Below are positions 7,031 to 15,613 of a stretch of 32,388 bases of DNA, in pieces. Within the stretch, counting starts at the first letter, position 1. Each line of letters starts with the position of its first letter. The notes below the pieces were generated by a model. It searched no databases and had not been told where the DNA came from. It saw only the letters and a list, made by a program, of their open reading frames with translations. The stretch is from Candidatus Poseidoniales archaeon (GTDB taxonomy: Archaea; Thermoplasmatota; Poseidoniia; Poseidoniales; Poseidoniaceae), in NCBI GenBank assembly GCA_003602605.1, contig QQRW01000045.1, positions 1 through 32,388 of the forward strand. The letters run 5' to 3'. The position numbers and the translations under genes were made by a program.

Positions 7031-9523
7031 ATGGGCAGGGGTGAGGGCAGTCAATCGAAGTGTTTGGCGCTTTGCATCACTGCTCTGTTTTTGACTTGCC
7101 TTTTGCCATTGGTCAGTGCGACTGGAGGTGGCGCAGTGTTGGATGTAAGCAGTTTCTCACTTGCAGACTTTGAGACCACTGAGGACTCAACATACGATTT
7201 GCAGTTTGACATCATCGAACTCCTCTCAAGCGATGCAGAGGTCGAGGTGCAAGTTGAACTCTCTACCCTTGATGGTACCCAATTCGCAGTGTTAAGCCAG
7301 AATCTCACCGTCGCAGCGGACTCAGTTTTGCCCGTCCAATTTTCGCTCACATCGCTTCCATACGGGTACACAAATGTCGATGTAGAGCTTCTTGGCGAAA
7401 TCGGCTCTCCAAACTCAACTCAAGCGATTACGCTCTCTCGAACCCTTCATCGACTTCAACCCGCAGACATTTCCTTAGCGACTTCCGGCCAGATTCTACT
7501 CTCTGGCTTGACTTCAAATGGCGCGGCAACTGGAAATGTTTCAATCCATGACGGTGATTATCTTCGTACAGAAGTTGCCATCATCAACGACGGTGATTTT
7601 TCTTGGACAGGTACACTTTCCCAATCGCTGAATGTGGGCTCGGTCTATGAGAATCAAACATCTTCAGAGGTTACGGTTGATGCTCAATCAAGTTTCATTG
7701 TCTTCTTCACCAGCACATTGCAGCTAACAGAGGGCTCAGCAAGTCTCGAACTTGCACTCAACGATACCGGTGATGGTGATTCGAGCGACGAAACACGATC
7801 CATCATTTTTGAAGTGTCTCCTCCACCTTTACCGCTGATGACACTTGCTTTTTCTTCAGACTTGGGCGAACTCACTGCCGGAGACGCAATCGAATGGAAT
7901 CTTTCAGTCTCCAACACTGGCACGCTTGATTTCGATGGACAACTTGTATGCATGTTCGGGCAGGAAACGCTGTATGATGCCCCATTTACTCTTTCAATAG
8001 ACTCCATGACAAATCTATCTCTTCAATCAACAGCTCGACCAGACCTGTTGTCTTGCAGTGTGCTTGGTATGCGTATCTCGACCTTATCGACTTCCACGGT
8101 CTCGCTTGCTTTTGATATTGAATCTGCAGCATTTGAGTTTGCAGGCTCAAGTATTCCTGCAGTTCTAAACGGCCCTTGGCATGAAGGTGATACGGCTGTG
8201 TTCTCGATGCTCGTTCGCAACCATGGCGAGAAGATGGGTCATGTGATGCTGGTATGTGAAACACTTGGCATTGAATATGCAAGCAATGCATTGTTGCTGG
8301 ATGTTGACGCTGCGGGTGAGGTCAGTGTATCTTTGCCAATGTCGACGGTTGGCGATCAAGCCGTTAACTGGTCACTCTCCTCGACGGATGGTTCGATAGA
8401 TTCAGGTCTCAACGGTACTGTAATGGTGCCTGTAGCTGCCCAGCAAACATTGACGCCCAAGATTACATCGGTAGCTTGGGATGCGGTAAACGGTGTCACT
8501 TTCGAATGGTCTGTTGAGATGAGTGAAGGTATTGACAGACCCGTCCGAATTCGTCTGGGTTACACTGAATCAGGGTTGGATATCTATCCCATGGACTACG
8601 AAGTCACGCTTTCTGCAGGTACGACAAGCGGCGCATTCACCGTTGGATTTGTTGATTCCGAACGAGTTTCTATCCGTGCAACACCACTCAACTGGACCAC
8701 TGGTTTCGGCTTTTCCAGTTTCAGTTTGAGCATTCCCGACGAGCGCCCATCGTATTCTGTCGACTTCAACCCTCTTTCTACGCCAAACAGGCCACTGCCT
8801 GGCCAAACCGGTTCTGTGACCGTTCAGGTCCGAAACTCCGCAGATGTTGCAGGCGCAGAAGGGTACCTTGTCGTCTCAACACAGGGTGGTCTTTTCCTTG
8901 GTGAGAAGCAAACCGATGCTTTAGGTGCAAACTCAGATTCGAATTATCAATTCTCATTTGAGTGGCCGGACTTGGATTCTGCCCCTCTCAAGGTGACATG
9001 GGTTGTTGGCGACAGCAGTTTCACTGCGACAAACACGTTCCAGTCCGGAGTTGTCGTGGTTGAAGAGGCATCGTTTGAATTCCCATGGGTTGGTGTCATT
9101 GGTGGGGTGATGCTTGCTGTTGTAATCGGTGCAGTCGTTCGAATCTATCAAAACCGGAGTACAGATTCGTCCGTTGCTAAGCCGGAGAACTCGTCCTCCT
9201 CGAAGAAGAAGAAAAAAGCAGCAAAAGCAACCAAAGTTGAGAAAATCCAAATTGGTTGTCCTGAATGTGAACGTCAACTTCGGGTGCCTGCAGATTACGG
9301 TGGGCAAGTCCGTTGCCCCGACTGCTCGAATCGCTTTGATGTGACACCACGTATCGATTCATCACGGCAGGAAGTCGAGGAAGAGCCAGCCGTTGAATCG
9401 GACGGTAAGATCGAGATTCACTGCCCAGAATGCACACAATCGCTCCGAATTCCCGAGGATTATACCGGTTCAGTTCGCTGCCCTGCTTGTGAGGAAGTTT
9501 TTTCTGCTGTACAGACTGAGTAG
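7031..9523 (+). CDS. Secreted multi-domain protein with C-terminal membrane anchor and two cytoplasmic zinc ribbons
   Basis: An 830-residue protein. Residues 1-31 form a signal peptide (LALCITALFLTCLLPLVSA). About 32-675 is Ser/Thr/Asp-rich beta-sheet sequence with repeated Ig-like modules (for example WNLSVSNTG and FSMLVRNHG) resembling CARDB or related adhesion domains. One transmembrane helix follows (VGVIGGVMLAVVIGAVVRIY, about 686-706), then a Lys-rich cytosolic stretch. Two zinc ribbons end the protein: CPEC...CPDC (about 742-780) and CPEC...CPAC (about 796-830), each in the MJ0042-like pattern CPxC-x(14-16)-CPxC. Outside adhesion or sensing coupled to a cytosolic zinc module is inferred from topology. 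The DtxR-type regulator starts 14 nt downstream. Function unknown. Confidence 0.8.
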   Translation: MGRGEGSQSKCLALCITALFLTCLLPLVSATGGGAVLDVSSFSLADFETTEDSTYDLQFDIIELLSSDAEVEVQVELSTLDGTQFAVLSQNLTVAADSVLPVQFSLTSLPYGYTNVDVELLGEIGSPNSTQAITLSRTLHRLQPADISLATSGQILLSGLTSNGAATGNVSIHDGDYLRTEVAIINDGDFSWTGTLSQSLNVGSVYENQTSSEVTVDAQSSFIVFFTSTLQLTEGSASLELALNDTGDGDSSDETRSIIFEVSPPPLPLMTLAFSSDLGELTAGDAIEWNLSVSNTGTLDFDGQLVCMFGQETLYDAPFTLSIDSMTNLSLQSTARPDLLSCSVLGMRISTLSTSTVSLAFDIESAAFEFAGSSIPAVLNGPWHEGDTAVFSMLVRNHGEKMGHVMLVCETLGIEYASNALLLDVDAAGEVSVSLPMSTVGDQAVNWSLSSTDGSIDSGLNGTVMVPVAAQQTLTPKITSVAWDAVNGVTFEWSVEMSEGIDRPVRIRLGYTESGLDIYPMDYEVTLSAGTTSGAFTVGFVDSERVSIRATPLNWTTGFGFSSFSLSIPDERPSYSVDFNPLSTPNRPLPGQTGSVTVQVRNSADVAGAEGYLVVSTQGGLFLGEKQTDALGANSDSNYQFSFEWPDLDSAPLKVTWVVGDSSFTATNTFQSGVVVVEEASFEFPWVGVIGGVMLAVVIGAVVRIYQNRSTDSSVAKPENSSSSKKKKKAAKATKVEKIQIGCPECERQLRVPADYGGQVRCPDCSNRFDVTPRIDSSRQEVEEEPAVESDGKIEIHCPECTQSLRIPEDYTGSVRCPACEEVFSAVQTE

Positions 9524-9537
9524 TTTTGGGTGAGTGC

Positions 9538-10209
9538 ATGAATGGACATTTTCGAGAGTTTGAGGACGAGTACCTCGAGACCATGTATGAGTTTCACGAG
9601 AAACAACCCGGTGTCCCGGTTCGTAACGGTGACCTCGCCGGTTCTCTCGGTATTTCACCCGCTTCGGCAACAGAAATGATTCAACGTTTGGCTGGCAAGG
9701 GCATGGTTGACTACGTGCCTTACAAAGGAGCGACTCTTACAGAAAAGGGTATGATTCACGGACAGAAAATGAAGCGTCGGCATCGTCTAGCCGAAGTTTT
9801 TCTGGAAAGCGTTTCGTTCCAAGGAGATACTCACGCAACTGCCTGCCGATTAGAACATGCCATCGATGACGATTTAGAAGTCGCACTCACATTGTTGCTT
9901 GGTGAGCCTGTTCTTGATCCGAGCGGCCGAGACATTCCGCTTGCCTCAACTGATATTTCGGAGCGCATTGAATCTACAAGGTCACGATTATGCTCACTTG
10001 CCAATCTCTCCGTGGACGCGAGTGGAACCTTGGAAGCCATGTTCCTCAGTGCTTCAGAGGTGGACTTGTTGGAGTCTCAGGGATGCAAAGTCGGTATTCA
10101 AATTACCCGTTTGGTCGACGGTTATTCGCTTTCAGACCAAACGAATCTCGTAATGTCTCCGGAACTTGCCTCTAAACTCCTCGTTCGCATTCATCCGGCT
10201 TTGAACTGA
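9538..10209 (+). CDS. DtxR/MntR-family metal-dependent transcriptional repressor
   Basis: About 223 residues. An N-terminal winged helix (DEYLETMYEFHEK, then LAGSLGISPASATEMIQRLAGKGMV) is followed by the DtxR dimerisation/metal domain. RRHRLAEVFL supplies a metal-site His, and ACRLEHAIDDD contains the CxxEH arrangement typical of iron-sensing DtxR/IdeR rather than manganese MntR. The C-terminal portion (IQITRLVDG to MSPELASKLLVRI) has the FeoA/SH3-like pattern. It is expected to bind DNA when loaded with Fe(II) or Mn(II) and repress metal uptake. ATG at 9538 was chosen because GGTGAG lies just upstream; TTG at 9526 is possible. It is sandwiched between two membrane-protein genes on the same strand, possible targets or accidental neighbours. 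Confidence 0.9.
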   Translation: MNGHFREFEDEYLETMYEFHEKQPGVPVRNGDLAGSLGISPASATEMIQRLAGKGMVDYVPYKGATLTEKGMIHGQKMKRRHRLAEVFLESVSFQGDTHATACRLEHAIDDDLEVALTLLLGEPVLDPSGRDIPLASTDISERIESTRSRLCSLANLSVDASGTLEAMFLSASEVDLLESQGCKVGIQITRLVDGYSLSDQTNLVMSPELASKLLVRIHPALN

Positions 10210-10245
10210 TGTAACACTTTAGTGCAAGAGCCGGGTGGACTGTAT

Positions 10246-11769
10246 ATGGTTGAGGAGCAGGTTGATTCATCAGACGATGAAAATCAACAATCCACTTCAG
10301 AAGAAAGCATTCTCACCTCTGAGCGTTTTTGGTTCGCCATCGACCGCCAATTACTCGGCTCTGGATTGCGACTTGTCCTGATTTTACCGGCATTTTCGTT
10401 CTTCACTTACTTTGGAGCACTCGCCTTTTCTGCAACATCTCCCCAATGGTGGTCACAAATCGAACCGACGGTTGGAATAAGCTTCGCAATGGCTTTGACT
10501 GCTCTTACTTTTGTTCTCCTGCTCGGATACATTCTTGCCCAGACGTTCCATCGACATCGAGTCGAATTGTCTCTCAACAACTTCGAGAAGGAAGTTGAAC
10601 GGCTGAACGGTGAACATCTTTCGGTTCAGTCCTTGCACGGTTATGAAAGCCTCGCTGACCAGTTGTCGGGAGCGAAATCCAAACACACGTGGTCGCTTTC
10701 TTTTGGTATTCTTTCAAGTCTGCTTTTACTCGTTATTTTCTTTGTAGATATCGCTTCTTTGAATGGACGTATCATGCTTTTGCTTTCCTTCTCAACGCTC
10801 ATGCTTTCCCTTTCACAGCATTTCCTGACACGTTCCTATCCGTTCAATATGGATGAGCGTACTGGTTTGTTGAAGGCGTACAACCCACCTATTCACCCTT
10901 CGACTCTGGAGATGGTGTTTGACGACCTCGTGAAAACACATATGGACCCATTGCTGCGCTCGGTCTATGAGATCTATTCGAAGGAATTGGAACAGTGCCT
11001 CAAGCGAGGAACGGATCCACAGTACGCACGGGAAAAAATCTTGATGACGCTGTATCGACACTCGAAAGGTCTTGATTTTAAGACAATGGAATCTGAACTT
11101 TCCGAAGTACTGACCAAGAAAGGAATGGATATCGTTCGTAGCCATCCAGTCTTTACGATCGAGGAATGGCTTTCGATTATAGACCATATCGAGCATGCTT
11201 GTCCGGCATTCTTCCGAATGATTGGTCGAATCGAAGAAGACCTCGGTGCTGGCCGCGCAGCTACAAACTCTGATATTGTGTTTGAAGTGGACATGGAGAA
11301 CGTCGTTCATGAACGCGCGAACCTTTTCACGCTCATTCACAATCTTTCTGACACTCCGAGGAACGTCGTTCTTCGAGTTCAATCGCCTGATTTCAGGCCA
11401 CACGACATTGCCATGACATACCGGCTTAATCCAGGTGAACAACATTGGTGGTCTGCCAAGGCTCTTCCACTGGCAGCAGAGGGTGATGAGGATGTTCTTG
11501 GGCTCATGTCCGGCCTTCTTAGAGACGGTACAGTCGCATGGCAATCCCTGCTCCCTGAGCGCTTTGGAGAGGCAACCGTCTCCGTTCGTCTTGAGGAACA
11601 AAGCGGCGACCTCATCATTGGACGACAGATTAACGTCCGTGTTCGAACGAAGTTCCTCGAACGCATCCTGGGTTTCTCATCGGTCACTACAGGCCTACTC
11701 GGCATTCTGGGAATATCGATTGCAGTGTTCATTAAAATCAGCGATATACTCGGTAATATCAGTGTGTAA
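10246..11769 (+). CDS. Five-helix integral membrane protein of unknown function
   Basis: About 507 residues; I do not recognise the family. After an acidic Ser-rich N-terminus (about 30 residues) come two transmembrane helices (LVLILPAFSFFTYFGALAF and FAMALTALTFVLLLGYILA), a charged loop, and two more (FGILSSLLLLVIFFVDI and IMLLLSFSTLMLSLSQHFL). A soluble region of about 270 residues follows: helical at first (MDPLLRSVYEIYSKELEQCL), then beta-rich (FEVDMENVVHERANLFTLIHN, VVLRVQSPDF). A last helix (TTGLLGILGISIAVFIKI) is near the C-terminus. The beta-rich segment could be an Ig-like domain. ATG at 10246 has GGGTGGA 7 nt upstream; GTG at 10222 is the alternative. It follows the DtxR-type regulator by 36 nt. 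Confidence 0.75.
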   Translation: MVEEQVDSSDDENQQSTSEESILTSERFWFAIDRQLLGSGLRLVLILPAFSFFTYFGALAFSATSPQWWSQIEPTVGISFAMALTALTFVLLLGYILAQTFHRHRVELSLNNFEKEVERLNGEHLSVQSLHGYESLADQLSGAKSKHTWSLSFGILSSLLLLVIFFVDIASLNGRIMLLLSFSTLMLSLSQHFLTRSYPFNMDERTGLLKAYNPPIHPSTLEMVFDDLVKTHMDPLLRSVYEIYSKELEQCLKRGTDPQYAREKILMTLYRHSKGLDFKTMESELSEVLTKKGMDIVRSHPVFTIEEWLSIIDHIEHACPAFFRMIGRIEEDLGAGRAATNSDIVFEVDMENVVHERANLFTLIHNLSDTPRNVVLRVQSPDFRPHDIAMTYRLNPGEQHWWSAKALPLAAEGDEDVLGLMSGLLRDGTVAWQSLLPERFGEATVSVRLEEQSGDLIIGRQINVRVRTKFLERILGFSSVTTGLLGILGISIAVFIKISDILGNISV

Positions 11770-11821
11770 TTGCCTTTTCACCCATGGGTAGATTTGAAAT
11801 GGGTCACTCTGTGCAGTAGCC
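11770..11821 (+). other. Short intergenic region with a 10-bp palindrome
   Basis: Fifty-two bases between the membrane protein and coiled-coil gene C. It contains the perfect palindrome ACCCATGGGT (11780-11789) after TTGCCTTTTCA, a weak T-rich termination-like stretch. No clear TATA box or Shine-Dalgarno site was seen. Confidence 0.3.
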
Positions 11822-12829
11822 ATGCGCGGAAGACCAGATGATGCGACTCCAAGTCCTGATGCTGAATTGCGAGAAGAATTACAGGGCATGGAAGCACGTG
11901 TTCGAAAAATGCGAAACACTCGTAATTCATTCAGCGAACAAGCTCGTACTGTTGCGGACAAGCGCAATGCAGTTCAGGGACAATACAAGGAACATCGAGA
12001 GAAGGTCGACCTCGTGCTTACTGAGATCAAAGCAATCCGTGCAGAAATCAAGATGTTCAAGGAGAAGCGTAATGCTCTACAGCAACAGCTTCGTGAAGTC
12101 ATCAATCAGGTGAAGGGTCGCCGTGATGAAAAGGGTGAAAAGAAGTCAGCAACCGCTGAATATGCGAAGTTGCAACAAGAAGTCCAATCGCTCGAAAAGA
12201 CCTTCGAGACCTCCTCTGTAGGTCAGAAGAAGGAAAAGGAAATGATTAAGAAAATCAAGGAAATGAAAATCCGAATCAAGGAATTAGCTCCAGAAGTTAC
12301 TCAGTTTGAAATAATTAATGTTGACCTCAGCGACATGGATTCAGCAATCAAGTTGCTTCGTTCTGAAGCTGACGCAGCACACCAAGATATGCTTGAGGCA
12401 GTTGGCCGTGCTGATGCAATTTCCAAGGAAGTTGATGAAGCATTCACCCACCGTGACTTCCTCAAAGCGGAAGGCGATCGCTTCCACAACGAATTTTTGG
12501 AATTGCGTCAAAAGTCTGACGACATGCACAACAAGATTACAGAGTTGATGGTCGATGTCAATAAAGTTCGAGACAAGTTGAACATGGCTCGTGATGAGCG
12601 AAAGTCATGGATGACCGACCACAATGCATCCGTCAAGGCCGAGATGAAAACCGGTGCAGAATCTGAAGAAGTCGCAGACGAACTTGTTTCACAACTTCTC
12701 AATTCAGGCGGAATTACCTTCGGTGGAATTGGTCAAGGTGATACTGGAAACTCCAGTAAGCGAAAGTCCAAGTCCGGTAAGAAGAAGTCAATGCGCAAGA
12801 TCGACATGCGTGCATCACGCCGGCGCTGA
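11822..12829 (+). CDS. COG1340-like coiled-coil protein, paralogue C
   Basis: A 335-residue charged coiled-coil protein. It is the third COG1340-like protein in the window and shares the central block (EKTFETSSVG, then KEKEMIKKIKEMKIRIKEL) with the genes at 2043 and 6091. Its C-terminal ELVSQLLNSGGITFGG (residues about 287-302) nearly matches the LLNSGGL tail of the terminal nucleotidyltransferase at 3926. A basic Ser/Lys/Arg end follows (KRKSKSGKKK). No enzymatic motif, signal peptide or membrane helix is present. It precedes a sugar nucleotidyltransferase by 9 nt and may be cotranscribed, but the shared tail ties it more to the tailing-enzyme locus. Function unknown; a scaffold for a ribonucleoprotein or ribosome-linked complex is speculation. 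Confidence 0.83.
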   Translation: MRGRPDDATPSPDAELREELQGMEARVRKMRNTRNSFSEQARTVADKRNAVQGQYKEHREKVDLVLTEIKAIRAEIKMFKEKRNALQQQLREVINQVKGRRDEKGEKKSATAEYAKLQQEVQSLEKTFETSSVGQKKEKEMIKKIKEMKIRIKELAPEVTQFEIINVDLSDMDSAIKLLRSEADAAHQDMLEAVGRADAISKEVDEAFTHRDFLKAEGDRFHNEFLELRQKSDDMHNKITELMVDVNKVRDKLNMARDERKSWMTDHNASVKAEMKTGAESEEVADELVSQLLNSGGITFGGIGQGDTGNSSKRKSKSGKKKSMRKIDMRASRRR

Positions 12830-12838
12830 GGTTTGAAC

Positions 12839-13900
12839 ATGTACGGGGTCATCATGGCAGGTGGCCAAGGCTCTCGTCTTCGCCCACTCACACTCACTCG
12901 ACCTAAACCAATGGTAGAGATTCTCGGTCGCCCAGTGATTGATTTTGTCAAAGACGCAATGCAAGATGCTTCCATCGACACCATTGTTGTCACGACTGGC
13001 TACCGTGGAGAACAACTCGAACATCATGTTGAGTCCTGGACGCAGGGAGAACAACCAATTCATGCATGGGTTAACCAAGAATCAACACCTATGGGTACCG
13101 CAGGTAGTGTTCGCCTCCTTTCAGAGCACTTGACTGAAACATTCGTTGTAGGTTCTGGCGACTCTGTTGCCTCGTTCGACATTGGCGCGCTTCTTGCATC
13201 CCACCGCCGAAGTGGGGCAAAAGTTACAATGGCGCTTTGGGAAGTCGAAGATCCGACTGAATTTGGAATCGTTGGACTGTCAGTCTCACATCTCGGCGAA
13301 CTCGACGGGCAACTCCGTGAAGGCTACATTTGTAAGTTCAAGGAAAAACCCACGGCAGATGAAGCCTTTAGCAACGTGATTAACGCTGGACTCTACATCA
13401 TTGAACCTGAAGTCTTGGCCCTAGTCCCTGAGGGTGAGAAGTTTGATTTTAGCAAGCAACTCTTCCCGATGGTGCTTGAAAAGAACTGGCCTATGTATGC
13501 GAAAACCATCGACGGTGTTTGGTTTGATGTTGGGCATCCCTCAGAACTTATCCGAGCTCAACACACGCTCATAGAAGAACGTAATTCTCTTCCTTTTCCC
13601 CTCCCCGATGGTGATTTTACTGGGGACAGTTTCATTTCGTCCTCGGCTGAAATTCATGGTGAGATTGAAGGCTCAGTCGTATCGTCGATGAGTGTCATTG
13701 GGTCAGGTAGCACTCTGAAGAATGTTCTCGTAATGTCGGATTCGAAAATAGGAACGGATTGCAAAATCACCAACACTGTCGTTGGTGAAGGCGTTGTTAT
13801 CGGCTCACAGTGTACCTTGCAGAATGTGATACTTGGTGACGGAGTGGTTGTCGATGCAGGTAGCGTTCTCAAGGATTGTCGAATTCCGAATCCGAACTAA
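12839..13900 (+). CDS. Sugar-phosphate nucleotidyltransferase with left-handed beta-helix domain
   Basis: Transfers a nucleoside monophosphate to a sugar-1-phosphate to make an NDP-sugar, as in GDP-mannose or dTDP-glucose pyrophosphorylases. The first 20 residues hold the Rossmann-like signature GGQGSRLRPLTLTRPKPM. GSGD near residue 105 supplies the expected metal-binding Asp, and FKEKP is the conserved catalytic-lysine region. GVWFDVGHPSELIRA is typical of the family. From about residue 260, hexapeptide repeats (VIGSGSTLKNV, KIGTDCKITN, VIGSQCTLQNV) form a beta-helix used in oligomerisation or a second acyl/acetyl-transfer activity. ATG at 12839 follows GAGGT at 12828-12832. The product could feed surface glycosylation; substrate cannot be read from sequence. 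Confidence 0.88.
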   Translation: MYGVIMAGGQGSRLRPLTLTRPKPMVEILGRPVIDFVKDAMQDASIDTIVVTTGYRGEQLEHHVESWTQGEQPIHAWVNQESTPMGTAGSVRLLSEHLTETFVVGSGDSVASFDIGALLASHRRSGAKVTMALWEVEDPTEFGIVGLSVSHLGELDGQLREGYICKFKEKPTADEAFSNVINAGLYIIEPEVLALVPEGEKFDFSKQLFPMVLEKNWPMYAKTIDGVWFDVGHPSELIRAQHTLIEERNSLPFPLPDGDFTGDSFISSSAEIHGEIEGSVVSSMSVIGSGSTLKNVLVMSDSKIGTDCKITNTVVGEGVVIGSQCTLQNVILGDGVVVDAGSVLKDCRIPNPN

Positions 13901-13902
13901 TC

Positions 13903-14187
13903 ATGTTGGCGTTTGACTCAAATACCTTGGGTTATCGCATTTGCGATATGTCCTCTCGTGCTACACCCGCTCGGAGCTATGACCGCACTTGGGAAGAGAT
14001 TGAGGATATGCTCAATCGAGCCGAAGCAAAGCGGGCTGAATGGAAGGTTTGGTTTGATGAATGCCGAAAAAACGAGGACCGTGACGGCATGAAAGAAGCG
14101 GCACGAAATCACAAGGCATTGGACGGTGTCGTGAAGACGCTCAGGTGGGCTCTCGGTGAAGAGGGAATTTCCAATCCTTTGGAGTGA
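13903..14187 (+). CDS. Small charged helical protein, unknown function
   Basis: About 94 residues; no family recognised. The sequence is helical and rich in Glu, Arg and Trp (RTWEEIEDMLNRAEAKRAEWKVWFDECRKN, in two helices), and cytosolic. ATG at 13903 directly follows the sugar nucleotidyltransferase stop; an upstream TTG at 13876 would overlap that gene, and ATG at 13948 would shorten it by 15 residues. Its stop abuts the end of convergent pdxS with no spacer. Codon use resembles its neighbours, supporting a real gene. Confidence 0.6.
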   Translation: MLAFDSNTLGYRICDMSSRATPARSYDRTWEEIEDMLNRAEAKRAEWKVWFDECRKNEDRDGMKEAARNHKALDGVVKTLRWALGEEGISNPLE

Positions 14188-15180
14188 TTACCAACCACGC
14201 TGGTCCATTCGGACTTCGAGTGTTTCTAACTCATCGCCCTTCATTGGATCTCCAACTGTCATTGCCATGGCTTCGGTAACCTTTGCAGCATCATCATAAT
14301 GCGCAGTTGCAAGGACAATGGCATCAGCCATCGTTTTTGGGTCGGACGACTTGAAGATTCCAGAACCGACAAAGATGCCATCCATGCCGAGTCTCATCAT
14401 GTGGGATGCGTCAGCAGGGGTTGCTATGCCACCTGCTGAGAAAGTAACCACTGGTAGTCTTTCCATGTTTTTGACTTGATTGAGAATCTCAAGAATATCG
14501 TTGTCCATGTTATCGTCAATCGCACCAAAGGGGGTCATTGGGTAGTTGCCTGGAAGTTCCGATGTGTCTGCAAGAACACGGTATCTGTCGACTATGATGT
14601 TGGAGACTTTTTCCAGGCCTGCATCATCCAATGATTGGATTTGACGGATTTCTTGGTCGATGAGCCTTGCGTGGGTTACTGCTGCAACGAGGTTTCCCGT
14701 ACCTGCCTCACCCTTGGTTCTGATCATTGATGCGCCTTCGTATATACGACGAACTGCCTCACCAAGTCCTGTGGCTCCGCATACGAACGGAATGGAATAG
14801 TCGTTCTTGTTGATGTGGAAGAAGGGGTCGGCAGGAGTCAAAACTTCTGATTCGTCGACCATGTCTACGCCCATTGACTCAAGGATTCGTGCTTCACCTT
14901 CGTGTCCAATACGTGCTTTGGCCATCACTGGGATGGAGGTACAATCGAGAATACCTTGAATCATGTCGGGGTGGCTCATGCGGGCAACTCCACCGTCTCT
15001 TCGGATGTCTGCAGGAACGCGTTCAAGAGCCATCACGGCAACAGCACCAGCATCTTCAGCGACTGCTGCCTGTTCGGGGTCTACGACATCCATGATGACG
15101 CCGCCCTGTTGCATACGAGCGAAACCTCGCTTGAGTAAATCGCTGCCGTTCCGCAGTTGTGAAAAATCTGTTCGAACCAT
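14188..15180 (-). CDS. pdxS: Pyridoxal 5'-phosphate synthase subunit PdxS
   Basis: Makes PLP from ribose 5-phosphate, glyceraldehyde 3-phosphate and ammonia, normally with the glutaminase PdxT, which is not in this window. About 330 residues form a TIM barrel. GGVIMDVV gives the early barrel Asp (about residue 31). [10 protein letters not shown] carries the first Schiff-base lysine (about K88), and [11 protein letters not shown] the second (about K156). [12 protein letters not shown] is the phosphate-binding loop. ATG at 15180 was chosen because GGATGAG lies about 9 nt upstream; upstream ATGs as far as 15219 would add up to 13 residues with poor PdxS character. The ferredoxin gene is just upstream on the same strand. 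Confidence 0.95.
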   Translation of the reverse strand: MVRTDFSQLRNGSDLLKRGFARMQQGGVIMDVVDPEQAAVAEDAGAVAVMALERVPADIRRDGGVARMSHPDMIQGILDCTSIPVMAKARIGHEGEARILESMGVDMVDESEVLTPADPFFHINKNDYSIPFVCGATGLGEAVRRIYEGASMIRTKGEAGTGNLVAAVTHARLIDQEIRQIQSLDDAGLEKVSNIIVDRYRVLADTSELPGNYPMTPFGAIDDNMDNDILEILNQVKNMERLPVVTFSAGGIATPADASHMMRLGMDGIFVGSGIFKSSDPKTMADAIVLATAHYDDAAKVTEAMAMTVGDPMKGDELETLEVRMDQRGW

Positions 15181-15250
15181 TGTAATCATCTCATCCTGAA
15201 GCGCGACCTTCATGAACATTAGTTTAGGTCATGAAGTACACAATGCGAGT

Positions 15251-15529
15251 TCAGTCGCTCGCAAGTACCGGGGAATCGCCTTCTGCAATTTCTGCACCAA
15301 CGGCTTCTTCTGCGTTGCGATCAATCCAATGTTCTTCTTCATCAGGTACATCTGTATCTGCAAAAATAGCGTCAACTGGGCATTCTGGAATGCATGCTCC
15401 ACAGTCTATGCATTCGTCAGGGTCAATGACCAAGTAAGTTTCAGCTTCTCTAAATGCTTCGACAGGGCATACTGCAACGCATTCTTGGTATTTGTGATCG
15501 ACACAGGTGCTTGTTACGACGTGGGTCAT
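15251..15529 (-). CDS. 7Fe [3Fe-4S][4Fe-4S] ferredoxin
   Basis: A 92-residue cytosolic electron carrier. The Cys pattern matches bacterial FdxA/Azotobacter FdI-type 7Fe ferredoxins. C9 and C17 (CVDHKYQEC) plus C50 would hold the [3Fe-4S] cluster; C40, C43, C46 (CIDCGAC) and C21 (VCPVEAF) would hold the [4Fe-4S] cluster. The position corresponding to the extra FdI Cys11 is His, consistent with a 3Fe site. An acidic C-terminal extension (EEEHWIDRNAEEAV) is also typical. A TGAGGAA ribosome-binding site lies upstream of the ATG at 15529. The redox partner cannot be read from its neighbours. Confidence 0.92.
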   Translation of the reverse strand: MTHVVTSTCVDHKYQECVAVCPVEAFREAETYLVIDPDECIDCGACIPECPVDAIFADTDVPDEEEHWIDRNAEEAVGAEIAEGDSPVLASD

Positions 15530-15613
15530 GGATATTCCTCAGCCATCCCAAGAACTCGCTATACATGAAGGCTTTGAAACAAAATCCAAACAAAATGTAT
15601 CTTAAACTTGAAC
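15530..15613 (-). promoter_or_regulatory. AT-rich promoter region of the ferredoxin gene
   Basis: Eighty-four bases, clearly AT-rich on the side of the arylsulfotransferase end. On the minus strand AAGTTTAAGATACATTTTG and, closer in, ATGTATAGC (about 40 nt before the ATG) are candidate TATA elements. Which one is used cannot be decided from sequence. Confidence 0.35.

Noticed and set aside
10813-11601. A 262-codon open frame on the minus strand
   Set aside because: It lies antisense to the membrane-protein gene; its translation is rich in Cys, His and Arg with no motif, and the plus-strand frame has better composition and a ribosome-binding site.
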